Of a stretch of 41,909 nucleotides of DNA, positions 22,201 to 32,018 are shown piece after piece. The stretch is taken from NCBI GenBank assembly GCA_015499995.1, contig JADNRV010000381.1, positions 1 through 41,909 on the forward strand. The letters are read 5' to 3'. A program made the position numbers and the translations under genes. The stretch is from Flammula alnicola (lineage: Eukaryota; Basidiomycota; Agaricomycetes; Agaricales; Strophariaceae). Each line of letters opens with the position of its first letter. Within the stretch, counting starts at the first letter, position 1. The notes below the pieces were generated by a model. The model was not told the origin of the DNA, ran no database searches, and saw only the letters and a program-made list of their open reading frames with translations.

Positions 22201-23279
22201 AAATCATAAAAGCAACGCGCAAATCACCCAAGTGGATACCGGAATTCAAAGTGGCGATAGCAGACTCGAAGGAGCAGGCAGTAGCAGATGAGGAGGCAGA
22301 CACGGCGAGCATCCAAATATACACAGACGGATCTGGCTACGAGGGTGGGATCGGAGCAGCGGCCGTCTTGTATCGTGATGGGGTGCGCAAGGACTCGATG
22401 AGACTGCACCTGGGCACAGAGGAGGTGCACACGGTCTATGAAGGGGAAGGAGTAGGGCTGTCTCTGGGCTTGGAGCTGCTGACGAAGGAGGAAGGAGTAG
22501 TTCGCAAGGTGACGATAGCGGTGGATAACCAGTCCGCGATCACGGCGACAACGAAGATCAAACCGGGCCCCTCACAATACATCATCGATATCTTCCACGA
22601 ATGCTTAGCAATAGTACGACGGCGACACATGACACTAGACCTCACGATACGGTGGACACCGGGTCACGTCGACATAGCTGGCAACGAAGCAGCGGACAAG
22701 CAGGCAAAGCGAGCTGCAGAAGGCGAATCGAGTCGCCAACGGCGTCTGCCAAAACAGCTACGCACCAGGCTGCCTCACAGCAAGTCGGCCGTCAAACAAC
22801 ACTACCGTCGAAAACTAAACCTGCTGGCGCGCGAGACATGGGCCAAGTCGACTCGCTATGACCGCATATCACAAATCGACAGTACCTTGCCATCGAAGAC
22901 ATTCCTAAAGCTCGCGACAGCACTCACACGCAAACAGGCCAGCATCCTGTTCCAGTTACGATCAGGACACGTCCCATTAGCAAAACATCTTCATCGGATC
23001 GGCAAGGCAGAGACTCCAATATGCCCGTGTTGCAGGATGCACGAGGAGACAGTTCATCATTACCTCACCAGATGCCCAGCACACGACAACGCGAGACGGC
23101 AGATGATGGCAGCGGCGGGGCGTTATGGGGCTGACACAGCGCGCCTGCTGTCTGAGCAACAACTTCTCCCACACCTATTCAAGTTCATCGCAACGACCGA
23201 CCGCTTCCGGTCTGTATTTGGAGCAATACCTGAGATAGGCGACGAGGACAGACCACGACCACTGACAGCAAGAGGATAG
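19284..23279 (+). CDS. LINE ORF2, endonuclease / reverse transcriptase / RNase H polyprotein
   Basis: 1331 residues. Residues about 10-245 form an APE-type endonuclease (QQNING, LQEPS, GDFNRHH, RVDNVF, TDHMPI). Reverse transcriptase follows at about 540-800, with LFLDVKGAFPSV, GLDQGDAQS and the active-site FVDD near residue 708. RNase H lies at about 1010-1140: IYTDGSGYEGG, a mid-domain E, VDNQSAI and WTPGHVDIAGNEAAD. The C-terminal CPCC...HHYLTRC motif near residue 1247 is common in this group. The endonuclease nicks the target and the reverse transcriptase copies element RNA from the nick in the nucleus. QGDA replaces the more usual QGDP/QGCP before the catalytic block. No internal stop was found. 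Confidence 0.9.
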   Translation: MSETPDTNTPQRELVIWQQNINGSLDGQLDLLQTVNPQKYDIVMLQEPSIDFLGRTRGNAHWRPIYPAGHLDNPKATRSIILVNTRLSTNSWTPIGFPSGDVTGMQIHGDFGTIRFINVYNNCDDNASLEVIKAYLRDPAHRGHPRAPLHTVWMGDFNRHHPLWDEERNHHLFTTANLNKAQVLIDMLTRYGMKMALPKDIPTLEAFGTKNLTRVDNVFCSSGLLSAFISCDTDPTRRPVKTDHMPIISVVDITPTTTAFEPKRNYRGTDWIGFAEVLEAELAKLGEVREIESVEEFERAVEGVETAIRTATEAHVPMTKPSPYAKRWWSHELAVAKAASQRLARKSHHLALNQEHPVHEEYRQLRNAYSEQVRYAKADHWADWLEHLDETSVWTASRLVTGPASDGGRARMPTLQIRHPETKAVIREAVDNASKSQMLFEAFFPPKPAIPFDDTGAIYPPPKWAFEPVTDVQIHRAIQRMKPYKATRTGTPSNSVFTHNRPVLVPRLGPIYRATDRLQVYPSSWKLTETPVLRKPGKPDYTIPGAWRPIVLSDGMARVLNMCKTEDAVKMAEAEGLLPENHFGGRPGRATTDSIHLVVKTIKDAWRRTEVASVLFLDVKGAFPSVAVDVLLHNLRMRGVPVEHVEWVRRRLEGRRTTLVFDDYRSEVFSIDNGLDQGDAQSLILYILYNAGILVIPIRRNGEWAFVFVDDVALVATGKNFTETHRKLKNMMTRNGGVLEWARKHNCSFGIEKFQLLDATRTTIPHPFIQRKRIPLPRTTMVVEGHRIKPQGVVKFLGLHIDQELKWSNQHAAALAKGQDWMIQFGRLARPSGGMSFKHVRRLYLGIAVPRMLYAADIYLTPYRRTDGAHQEPKAGRARINKLASIQRKATIMITGGMRSTPTDILNVHANLLPFNLLVDKVRHDAALRLATLPATHPLHGPVRKAANNYVKKHPTPLHELMHTYSIKPKSMEIIKATRKSPKWIPEFKVAIADSKEQAVADEEADTASIQIYTDGSGYEGGIGAAAVLYRDGVRKDSMRLHLGTEEVHTVYEGEGVGLSLGLELLTKEEGVVRKVTIAVDNQSAITATTKIKPGPSQYIIDIFHECLAIVRRRHMTLDLTIRWTPGHVDIAGNEAADKQAKRAAEGESSRQRRLPKQLRTRLPHSKSAVKQHYRRKLNLLARETWAKSTRYDRISQIDSTLPSKTFLKLATALTRKQASILFQLRSGHVPLAKHLHRIGKAETPICPCCRMHEETVHHYLTRCPAHDNARRQMMAAAGRYGADTARLLSEQQLLPHLFKFIATTDRFRSVFGAIPEIGDEDRPRPLTARG

Positions 23280-23799
23280 GGCAACTGGGCCACGACACAA
23301 AATTATAATTTCTATCTTACACTCACATATTTTATCCACTACATTATAGGTCACCATCTATACTTATTTCATGCGAGCTCTGGGGGCTCGCTGTGGGTGA
23401 CGTTATGCGTCGCCCGTAGCTGTTGTTGCTTTATAGAAACCTGTTTGACAAATAGATAGATAGTTAGATTACTAGTATGTACTTACCCTACCATATGGCT
23501 CAGCCACAAAGGGGGAGTTTGCGGAATGAAAAAAAAAAAAAAAAAAAAAAAAAACTCCGAGAGCTGGCCCCTTCTGCGCTCTCCTCTGGCACCTAGAGCA
23601 GTGTCTCACTATGTTGCTATGGCACTATTGGGGATGAACTCTGGCGATAAAGAGGTGATCATGATTACACCTGTTTCATGTCTACACACCAAGTCCTCTC
23701 GGCTACGCGCAAAGCCTTAGTAACTCGGCTACGCGCAAAGCCTTAGTAATTTTGTGACCTGATTATCTTATGCCCGTCCACGTCCAATTCTCCCGGTTT

Positions 23800-24780
23800 T
23801 TAGATATCTGTCACAGTTCGGCCTCCAAGCTCCAGATATTTCTCGATGGCCTTCTTCGCCATTTTGGCTCGGCGTGGAAATTTGAGGGACGGTTTCGAGA
23901 ATGATCTTTGGCGGATGAATTGGACCAGATCGTCGAATATCCCATCTGATGCTCTGTCCAGAAGATCGGAAAGAAAGTCTAAGACAGCGCGATATACATC
24001 CAAGCGTATTTTCTCCTCGCTCAGTTCAGCGTGGAATCTCGGGAAAGGGTGAACCGTGGACGCTCTTTCAGAGTCCTTCTCGAGGTCATTCCAACGAACC
24101 GATGTTGACGCCAAGAGTTTTCTCTTCCGAAAACAGTGGTTCATCCTAGTCAACTTCCTCCACCGCCAAGGGGCATTGCGACGTATCTCGCGATCGTGTC
24201 CGGTGTACCGAGAGGTTAGATTTTGGCGTACATGGTCGCACAGGTATTTGGCACATGCAAAGTGGCATGAGAGAATATTGCACCATCCATTACATATATT
24301 TCCGATCTCGCTGGGTCCCCAAGGAAATTTCGAAAGATATCCAAAGCATGCGCATCTTTCATGTATGTATGACCAAAATGGCAGAAGGATAAACCCTGGA
24401 GATCGAATTGAAGGGACGACTGGCTCCACTGAAACAGATAGGTTGTCGCTGGGTGGAGGGCCGCTCCATTCCACGTTTCTAGTGAGGGTTTCTAGTGAGG
24501 TACTTGAGCATAACAGGGCAAGAAGGCAAGTGAGATGCGGTGTGTTCAATTCATATTCAAGTTCTCTGAGCTCTGCCTTCATGAATTTGTCGTACACGGC
24601 AACGTGAGGAGCGTATAACTGACTAGCGTCTTCATATCTCTGCAACAAACGAATTGAACATTGGCGCACTGAATTGAAAACAGGAAGTTTACCAGCATTT
24701 TTGTATACTTGACGAACCGAGGCAGCCAAAACCAAACGAAAACACATGTAGTTCGAATATCGCGAAGGATCTTTTGGCAT
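23800..24780 (-). CDS. Hypothetical protein, 326 residues
   Basis: A single uninterrupted ORF beginning MPKDPSRYSNYMC and ending GGRTVTDI. It is rich in Arg, Leu and Cys, with Cys-containing segments such as HERCACFGYLS and CNGWCNILSCHFACAKYLC in the middle; these could bind metal but match no finger spacing I know. I do not recognise a family. The start lies only 26 bases downstream of the stop of the 61-aa gene on the same strand, which is very tight for a fungus, so the two may share a transcript, or this ORF may have an unrecognised upstream exon. Length alone makes it a probable gene. Confidence 0.5.
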   Translation of the reverse strand: MPKDPSRYSNYMCFRLVLAASVRQVYKNAGKLPVFNSVRQCSIRLLQRYEDASQLYAPHVAVYDKFMKAELRELEYELNTPHLTCLLALLCSSTSLETLTRNVEWSGPPPSDNLSVSVEPVVPSIRSPGFILLPFWSYIHERCACFGYLSKFPWGPSEIGNICNGWCNILSCHFACAKYLCDHVRQNLTSRYTGHDREIRRNAPWRWRKLTRMNHCFRKRKLLASTSVRWNDLEKDSERASTVHPFPRFHAELSEEKIRLDVYRAVLDFLSDLLDRASDGIFDDLVQFIRQRSFSKPSLKFPRRAKMAKKAIEKYLELGGRTVTDI

Positions 24781-24805
24781 ATCTAGAAAGTCTTTTCAAA
24801 CCCAA

Positions 24806-25135
24806 CTATTTTTTTTCATCCGTCTTCCCTTCAGATTTCTCTTCCTTTTCCCATTTGCTAAGTAGTTCTCGGCAGAAAATGAGGGATGCTATGTATGAGA
24901 AAATTACTACTTTCGGCAGTCTGAGAGCATAATGAGATACATACCTTTGGGATGAACACAACATTTGCGGTTACGCTCCTCCATAAGAAGACTGGATATC
25001 TGGTGAAAATCATCGTTGGTGTGAGGAAGGAAAGGATCCCCGTCGATTCAGGCGGGGTTGATAAAAGGATCAAGATTCAAGACACACCTTGTCCGAGTCA
25101 AAGTTTGACTTTGGTGTATTCAACAATCCTCCCAT
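24806..25135 (-). CDS. Small three-exon gene, 61 residues, unrecognised
   Basis: Exons 25135-25088, 24999-24945 and 24888-24806 join in frame with GT-AG introns (GTGTG to CACCAG and GTATG to CATAG). The product starts MGGLLNTPKSNFDSDK, has a central ERNRKCCVHPK and an amphipathic SLIFCRELLSKWEKEEK, and ends in a charged tail. Its size, Cys pattern and charge suggest a conserved small housekeeping protein, but I cannot name it. The upstream module at 25305-25690 is shared with the C2H2 genes at an almost identical distance from the start. Exon calls rest on splice signals only. Confidence 0.5.
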
Positions 25136-25304
25136 TTTCCGGTAAGGTAGAGTGGTGTGTGTAGGAGGTGTCGACAGCAAAGTCAGAAAGATAGTAATGA
25201 GATCCTGATGATGGGAAGAGGAGTGTAGTGGTCGTGGTTGAGTTGCTTCTGGGCTCGATTGCTTCTTGAATCGTTTCGGATGCTTCCAGAGATGATTCAG
25301 AAAT

Positions 25305-25690
25305 TATTTATGACATGTCATTAGGGGGTTTGCACGAGTCGGGTGATCGTTCCGCCGTTTTCCAAAGATTGAACTTGCATTCAACAACGCTTAACAATCT
25401 TCGTACACAATGTTGCCTCCCTCAATAAAACCCCGAAATTGGAGGTCATGATAACGTTTATACATGCAAGTCACCAAGATGGAGGATATATTCAAAATTC
25501 AAGAGAAGCCAGATCATTGAATGTGGTCACCATCGAGTGGCGCCCTAGTACGCAAGCCCTATTCGTAAGAAGAGTGAAATAAAATGGTCGCACAGCTCGA
25601 AGCTTGACCATACTGCATGTCCGAATCGTTCGCGTCTTCTCTTTTCCTTCCCCCCAGTGACCCGTAAAGTCTGGATAAAACGGTCAATCA
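25305..25690 (-). promoter_or_regulatory. Shared upstream module, copy 3
   Basis: GATCACCCGACTCG and GCAAACC at 25327-25348 sit 192 bases before the start at 25135. TGGTCACCATCGAGTGGCG and AAGTCTGGATAA farther upstream match copy 1 near 12230 and 12368. Here the module precedes a gene unrelated to the C2H2 family as far as I can see. Confidence 0.6.
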
Positions 25691-25969
25691 ACAGATAACC
25701 TAGCTGTGATATGTGCAATCTCTACCTATAAATAATTTAGACGACCGTATAAGGGTAATGGTGTATTTCACGTTGTCCTTCAGTAGGCCTTGGCGCCGGT
25801 GTGCATTGCATCCGATTTCCATGCCCGAGCCTAATGAGGCAAGTTGGATGCAGGAGACGGTTTCAATTTGGAGACCAGTAAGATGAGATAGATACATGGG
25901 TATGAAGAACATAATGGGTATAAAGATAAAGTCAATACCGACACAGAACAAAAAGTGCAACATGCTTTA

Positions 25970-26730
25970 AGAGCTTGCTGCGTCGCCCTTCATCCCGCGT
26001 TTTATTCCGCCATGGGACTCAGAAATATGGCGCAAGAGGCCACCATGACCCTTCAAGGTCTTTGCAAGCTGGCCACTCACAGGCCTGAGCGCTGTGTCTT
26101 GTCATTCTTGTGGTTTGGGATGCAGTGTCCACAAACCATGTCAGAAATATGAATCATCATCGCCTTGATGTTGGCGAACACCATCCTGCATCTCTCGTCT
26201 TCAGCGCCTCCCATCTTGGGCAACTCGCACAGGATCAGCTGGTTGGAGTTTGGCTTGGGCGGCCGAGATGCGCGCAGGACAGGATCAACGGTGCGAGCGC
26301 GGCGGTTCTTGCATCCATTGTCGTTGCGAACGACACCACCGGAGGGCTCTTGGCCAGCGGGTAGCATACTTTGGAGTTGTATAGTACCAGATGTAGAGGG
26401 AAACGGCGGGTAAAGATGTTGTGGACTGCTCAAAGTCTCGGATTGCTGTGGTATTTCTTTCTTCGACCAGCTGCTGGTTTGGACTGAAGACGAATGGCGC
26501 GTCCTGCGCAGGAGAACGGGCAAATAAATACCCCTCGAACTCGGCGCAGGTCATATGAGTGAGGTATGCGACGTTCGCGAGACCATACTGCACCGCTTCT
26601 TGGGATATGAATACAGTGGTGGTTGGGTGGCTTGATGCGGCGAATGGAATGTTGTCCTCCATGCCAAGGCGAGCCAAAGGTACTCGATTTCCTGCAATGT
26701 TGCTGGCGGAACCCATGCCTCGAGGCAGAA
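25970..26730 (-). pseudogene. C2H2 family copy 3, frameshifted
   Basis: The minus strand from 26716 reads MGSASNIAGNRVPLARLG and later, in another frame, a Pro/Ser-rich region and then CELPKMGG with MVFANIKAMMIHIS. The latter resembles the finger 1 segment MFIGMDDFEEHATAVH of copy 1. Downstream, after another frame change, CEWPACKDLEG and HGGLLRHISESH form a recognisable second finger. Several frame changes not confined to homopolymers, and no third finger, indicate a decayed gene. It lies immediately left of the KDZ transposon. Confidence 0.6.
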
Positions 26731-26763
26731 AGTTCTGTAGCTAATTACCATATATAGTGTATT

Positions 26764-26875
26764 ACCTTGTGTGACATAAGTACCATCAGTGATGGCCTAG
26801 CCTCACGAGCTCGTGCTGCCAAAAATACCCATCCAGGATGGGCGAGCTCGTGAGAGGCCACGCGAGCTCGTTTAG
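26764..26875. repeat. Left terminal inverted repeat and subterminal GAGCTCG motifs of the KDZ element
   Basis: Aligned without gaps against the reverse complement of 41391-41479, the repeat shares ACCTTG, TGAC, CCATCA, TGATGGC, TAGCCTCACGAGCTCGTG and then TACCCAT and CGAGCTCGTG after a short diverged stretch. Three GAGCTCG copies occur within 26806-26871. Confidence 0.85.
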
Positions 26876-26993
26876 GTCCAGCAGACAAGGCCAAGCTGCC
26901 ATGTCCTGCTGGAACAGCTTTCTCAGTAGATCCCTTATGTACCATCCACGGTAATAATGAAATATATATTATTATATATCTACTATTCCTGTC

Positions 26994-28053
26994 TCACAAG
27001 CCCCTTGCCTCTCTCTGATTCTCCACACCCTCAAGTACAAGCTCAATTTGGGCAAAAAGCTCCGTCAAATTGTTGAGCCGGGATCTTGATGTTCGGGTTT
27101 GCTGGTCAATATCTGCCAGATAGACCCGGAAGAGTGACGCCGGTGATATGAGAGTGGGTGAAAGAGTGTTGAATGTGGCTATTGCAGCAGCGGATGATTG
27201 GTGTGGGGGGTTTGGAAGAATAGGCGGTGGCGGAGGTGAAAGCAAAAGCGGGGCTGGGGGTGACGGGATAGGCAGAGGCAGAGGCAGAGGCAGAGGCGGA
27301 GGCGGTGGTGGAGGCGAAGGTGGAGGCGGAGGGGGTGGTGGAGGCGAAGGTGGAGGCGAAGGGGGTGGTGGAGGCGAAGGCGATGGTTGAGGTGGAGGCG
27401 GAGGCGGAGGCGGAGTAAGATGCAGAATGTTCGCACCGTGTTCCGCCTCGCTCTCGACGGAATCGCCATCCAGGCTGCTGGCATTCAACTCCTGGAATGT
27501 TGGAATGGGGGAATCCATCTCAACATCCATGAATTCCAGCAATGCAGCTATTGGGATGCCTTGTGAGCTCTCCTGCAGGTAAGGTATGAAACAACTCAGT
27601 TACAAAAACAAAGAAAAACTTACAGGTTGAGTGTCCATAGACATCCCAAATCTATCTTGAGGCATATTCTATAGTCACTAAGTACATAATCAGTAGCTGA
27701 GCAGGAGGTACTTACATGTTCCGGCCTTGCTATTATTCTGAAAACATCCGTCATGATATCCGGAGATGGTTGCTATTTCAGAATAAGTTAAAACCTCGAA
27801 AGTAGGTAATTAGACACTTACACATTCTGGGTTGTAGATGACATCCCACAAGTTGAATTGTCTGGATGATCCCTGTCCAAAAATCAGCCTCAGAGCCAAA
27901 AGGAAGGAAAGAACTTACTGGTTCCTCAGCGGGCACTGCAGTCATTGATTCATGTTTTCTCTTTCGTGACTGACGTGGTTGCTGGGTTTCCGCCAGCCTA
28001 TTATAAGCAGCTGCGAGGTCTTGAGGACCGGTATTGTAATCTTTGGTGTTCAT
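26994..28053 (-). CDS. KDZ passenger gene A, proline-rich protein
   Basis: Five exons all in phase 0: 28053-27919, 27872-27822, 27772-27716, 27668-27624 and 27572-26994, giving 288 residues. The N-terminus has a basic SRKRKHE that could be a nuclear localisation signal. The centre is acidic (DVEMDSPIP), followed by about 70 residues of Pro/Ser/Leu repeats, and the C-terminus (residues about 225-285) is a predicted helix: RVYLADIDQQTRTSRSRLNN to LFAQIELVLEG. No known domain. It shares a 202-base divergent intergenic region with gene B, so the two are probably co-expressed. The helix may mediate binding to another element protein; this is speculation. Confidence 0.65.
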
Positions 28054-28255
28054 AGCAAACAGGGGAGTGGAAGGGACCAGTGATGTGCTCGACCTTCCGG
28101 TGGGTCTTGCAACAATGGTCCCGGTGGCGGTTGCCACAACGGTCACGTGCGTGATAAACTTTAGACTTGCAATTTTGATCAACCGACACGTTCAACATTG
28201 CTTGCGTCATTCCACACCTACCTACCACACTTACTACACCGCCATCTAAATTACC

Positions 28256-31200
28256 ATGTCTCATCAAGCTACGACCTCCGCTGCCAAGTTTGAAGATGTC
28301 AAGCAGGCTTTCGCCGACCTGCACTCTGCGGTGGAGTCACTGGTCAAACACCGCTCCCGCAATGCCGACGGAACCACAATGCAGACCTATTTGATGGCCT
28401 TCCGGCGCAAATGCGTATGTGTTTTTATTGTGTTCAAAGCAATGCTAAACTGCAAGTACAGGGGATATTTAAGCTGCTAAGCACCAACCAGACTTACTTC
28501 CAGTCCCCCGGCTATCGAGAGTTCCTCCAGTCGATGTTCAATGAGCCGGCCCATGAAAACGTCTCCCACGCGTTCAGATTTTTCGGTACCCACCAAGAAC
28601 ACGTCGACAACCTGGCACTCGACCTGGCTTGGGATGATGACATTCTGCCCAAGTCCGCCCTCCCCCCCCCTCAGAGCATCTTCTCCATGATCGGCCCCCC
28701 TCCGCCTAGGCCGAGTGGAAGCAACGCACCCCAAATCGACGCCAGGCCTCAACCGGAGGAAGTGGAACGGAGGGTGAGGGTTGAAGAGAGGATGGACGTG
28801 GGGAGTATTCCGGCGAAGAACAAGGGGAAGGGGAAGGATATGGGCGAGGGCATGGATGTTGATGGGGTTAGGCTGGCTGTGGAGGGTCCAAGGGATGAGT
28901 GGATGCAGGAGGAACAGGAGGTGGTGAAGACGGAGGAGATTCCAAGGGCATCGAGGACAAGAAAACGCACCTTCAAATCCGTGGAGTACATCGAGGACTC
29001 TGACGCGGAGGAAGACGAACTGGCGATGTCTACCCCGGATCAGCCACCACCAGCGAAGAGAGCGAAATCCATCACCAAGCAACTGCCCGCCGCCCCGCTG
29101 AAACCCCAAAAGGTGACGAAAGGAAAATCCAGCAAGAGCGCGCATGCCGGACGCAAGGGTCCACCGCCGGAAGCAAATCCGACGGCCTTCGCCAATCCAG
29201 CTGTCGATGACCGAGGTGTTTCAGAGCCCACCAGGAAGTTGCGTGAGCATCCGCCTCCGGAACCCCAAGTCGGCGTGTATTGGGTCGATGTCGAGAATGT
29301 GGTCGCCGGGGGAAGCTGTGTGAAGTGCAAGTCAAGAGGGTTCAGGTGCCTCGTGTGCTACGAGAAGCCGTACGACCAACCGCAGCATGCACCGAAGAAG
29401 CTGAGCGACAAGCGCCAACGCCCCTACAAGAAGGTCGCTTGCCACCAGTGCAACAAACACAAGGACAAGTGCGAGTGGGGCACTGCGTTCACGCCCTCGA
29501 TAGTTGCTGGAAAGGGAAACTCGGAAGCACCACCAGCGGAAGTCGAAGAGGAGCAACAAGCGGCGATGGCTGCAGCTGCAGCCAAGTCTTCGACTGAGGT
29601 GCGTCCGCCGCTCCCCCCTCGCACAGGCAACGCGGCCGCAGGACCTTCGCGCACGAGTTGCAGCCGTCCCACACCCACCATCGTCATTCCACCACCACGC
29701 GACCACAAGCACCCTCCCATTACCACCATCCAAGAGGTTACAGAGACGCCATCACCGCTCATCTCAGCACTGGTGAAACCCCGACCCCTGACGCCTCTCC
29801 AGCTGCCTCCTGTCAAACCCAAGGTCAACCAGACGCCCCCGGAACACAAGTTGGGTGGACGGATGACCACGTCCAGGCACAATCCTGTACGGCCAATCTA
29901 TTCACCTGTGCCCTCGCATGCGTCGTCATCTAGGGCGACATCAGAGACTCCCTGTAAGTTTTCCCCTCTCGTCTGAATTACAAACTAATTCTCAACAGAT
30001 GGATCACCTCCTTTGACGCTGGAGGTACTGGCCCGCCGGATGGGTGAAATCGAGTCCCAACAATCCACCATGAGGGCCTCCACCGTCACCCGCACCACGT
30101 TCGATAACGAGATGGAGACGATGACGCGAAGGTTCAACAAGGTTGAAGTCCTGGAGACAAGGCTTCCACAGGCGTTGGACCGCCTGCTCGCAACACGTCT
30201 CCGGGACACCGTGTCGACGGATCACTTCGAAAGGCGACTCGTGGAACAGTTCGAGGAACACAAGGTGGCTGTCGATCGCAGTGTGGAAGAGAAGATTGCG
30301 CAGAGTATTGTGGAGGCAGAGGTGGTTGTTTACCGGAACGTCGATGAAGGCATGGCTAGGAGCATTGGAGCTGCGGAGGATCGACTTGGGGGCAGGATGA
30401 CGACATCCGGACTCAGAAGGAAGCCTTGTCAGCAGGCTTGGATCATCTCCGCGCGGAGTTGTCCCGGATCGACGCAGGGTGGAGGGCGCATGGTGTGGAG
30501 CTGGACGAGAGTCTTGCTGATGTCTGGAAGCAGCAGAGTGTCACGATCGAAGGGCTGGCGACTGCCCAACGCGACATCAAGGCTGTGGAGGGCAAGCTGG
30601 AGGACGTGAAGGAGACGTATGTGGATATACGGTTAGGGAACCAGTTGGCGGAGCACATCCGGACTCTCCAGGAGAGTCACAAGGCTTCGCTCGACCAGCA
30701 TAAGAAGCACATGGATACTCATGAGGCATCTCTTGCGGAGCATCGGACACATATGGAGACGCTGTACTCCCATGTCTCGTCCCAGAACAGTGTTCTGCTC
30801 CATGCTGTTGGTGACGCGCTCGCCGGCACTCTTCCAGTAAGTGGATGTGACTCTAGTCAGAAAACGTAACTGATACAAACACACTAGAAACACCTTCCAT
30901 TGGCACAGGCGATCCCACCTTCATCGTCCCGGCGGGTGGTTTCAACAACGTCCAGCACCATCCCGCCGGAACGCTCGCACACCCCCTTCGTGCGTCGCAT
31001 ATCACCCCTGCCCCGCCGTGCAGTCTCTAGCCCTGCATTCATCGATCCACGATTGTTGGCCGTCGACCCGCCGGCACCATCAACGCCATCACCCAGAATC
31101 CAGGTGATCGCTCCGACTCCGACTGGCTCTCAACAGAGTCAAGGCGATGTTCCGGATGCTGGTGAGTGTGCAGGTGGATCACCTCTTGTCGCTGCTCTGG

Positions 31201-31340
31201 CGGAGCAACCTTCATCGCCACCAAGTGGAGGTCTGACCGGAAGCCAAGAGGCTTTCCACCGGTACATCAACACCTCCCAGTTGGAAGATGGTGTGACCCA
31301 CTACAACTCGGACTATGACATGGATGCCCGCGACGCCTGA
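28256..31340 (+). CDS. KDZ passenger gene B, Cys-cluster and coiled-coil protein, one probable base-call frame break
   Basis: Exons 28256-28414, 28462-29953, 29999-30836 and 30888-31340, about 980 residues. Order: a helical N-terminus; a basic, disordered region with RTRKRTFKS and PPPAKRAKS (nuclear signals); a Cys cluster at nt 29316-29475 (CVKCKSRGFRC and CHQCNKHKDKC, each C-x2-C-x6-C, separated by a longer linker than in the classical fungal Zn2Cys6 domain); a Pro-rich region; then a long coiled coil with repeats RSVEEKIAQSIVEAE / RNVDEGMARSIGAAE. It is probably a nuclear DNA-binding, oligomeric protein. Frame shifts at the five-G run 30388-30392; one extra base gives a continuous frame. 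Its role in transposition is unknown. Confidence 0.68.
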
Positions 31341-31466
31341 CTTTTTTGTTTTTTTTTATATATGTACATTGCTCTTGTTATCTTGGCCTGGTCCCCCCCT
31401 CATATATATATATTTTGGGACTAATCTATTTGCAAACTGTGTGAATCATTATAACTAATAAGTTTA

Positions 31467-32018
31467 TCACCCAGCTTTGGCTTTCCAAGTGGGTTTTCTC
31501 TCCCTCTTTCCCACAACTTCCGGTTGTGGAGTAGGATCCCTTGTGCGACGTTTCTTGGCCACCGCCTGGATTACTTCATCATTGCATCCATCTCCAACCA
31601 AAGGAGCAGTGACTTCTGTGACCCTTGATCGTTTGCCAAGGGAGCCGGATGACGTTCCGGCGGGCGTGGTGCATTTGACCGGCTTCGTGGTAGGCTTATG
31701 TGGTTTGGAGATTGCTGCTGGAATAGCTGGCTGACTAATCACCTGTGAGTGGGCTATAGTCCGGTCGAAGGTTGTCGCTGGTGTAATGCTTGAGAATGCC
31801 AAAAACATCATAGGCTGTGCGAGAGAGGGTTCCGGCAGAGTAGATGCTGATTCCGGCGGAGTTGGCTTCACTGGTGAGGTGGACTTCCGTTTCATTTTGG
31901 CCGGAAGACTTGCTCTGCCGGGGATCCACTCTGCGAGATGGGTGTTGACAGAGGGAACTGATGTCCCTTCCGCCGGTCTACTTCCATTCGTGACGTCTGC
32001 TTTGTGTTTGCCAGCTAC
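31467..32018 (-). other. In-frame extension of gene C beyond its TGA stop
   Basis: After the TGA at 32019-32021 the same reading frame stays open for 184 codons to a stop at 31467. The composition (KPTTKPVKC, KKRRTRDPTPQPE, KRERKPTWKAKAG) continues the basic style of gene C. It is either a lost C-terminus (nonsense mutation), a readthrough product, or rejoined by a 27-nt GT-AG segment that would remove the stop in frame. Confidence 0.5.

Larger units (their letters stand above)
17209..23554 (+). mobile_element. Non-LTR (LINE-type) retrotransposon with two ORFs, Tad/I-like
   Basis: The unit has a short 5' leader, ORF1 (17369-19291), overlapping ORF2 (19284-23279), a 3' untranslated region of about 250 bases with TAGATAGATAG near 23453-23464, and a run of 26 A at 23529-23554. 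It is flanked by AACTCCGAGAGCTGG duplications. ORF2 carries an APE-type endonuclease, reverse transcriptase, RNase H and a C-terminal Cys/His motif. This order, with RNase H and a CCHC ORF1, fits the Tad/I-like lineages found in fungi. Both ORFs are open throughout, so the copy looks recent and possibly active. Confidence 0.85.

Noticed and set aside
27148..27390. Plus-strand glycine-rich ORF
   Set aside because: It is the antisense shadow of the proline-rich segment of gene A, which has in-phase splice sites on the minus strand.
30311..30359. An intron in gene B explaining the frame change
   Set aside because: A GCTAG acceptor exists, but it would remove one copy of an internal repeat (RNVDEGMARS) that is clearly coding; a single-base loss at the G run is simpler.
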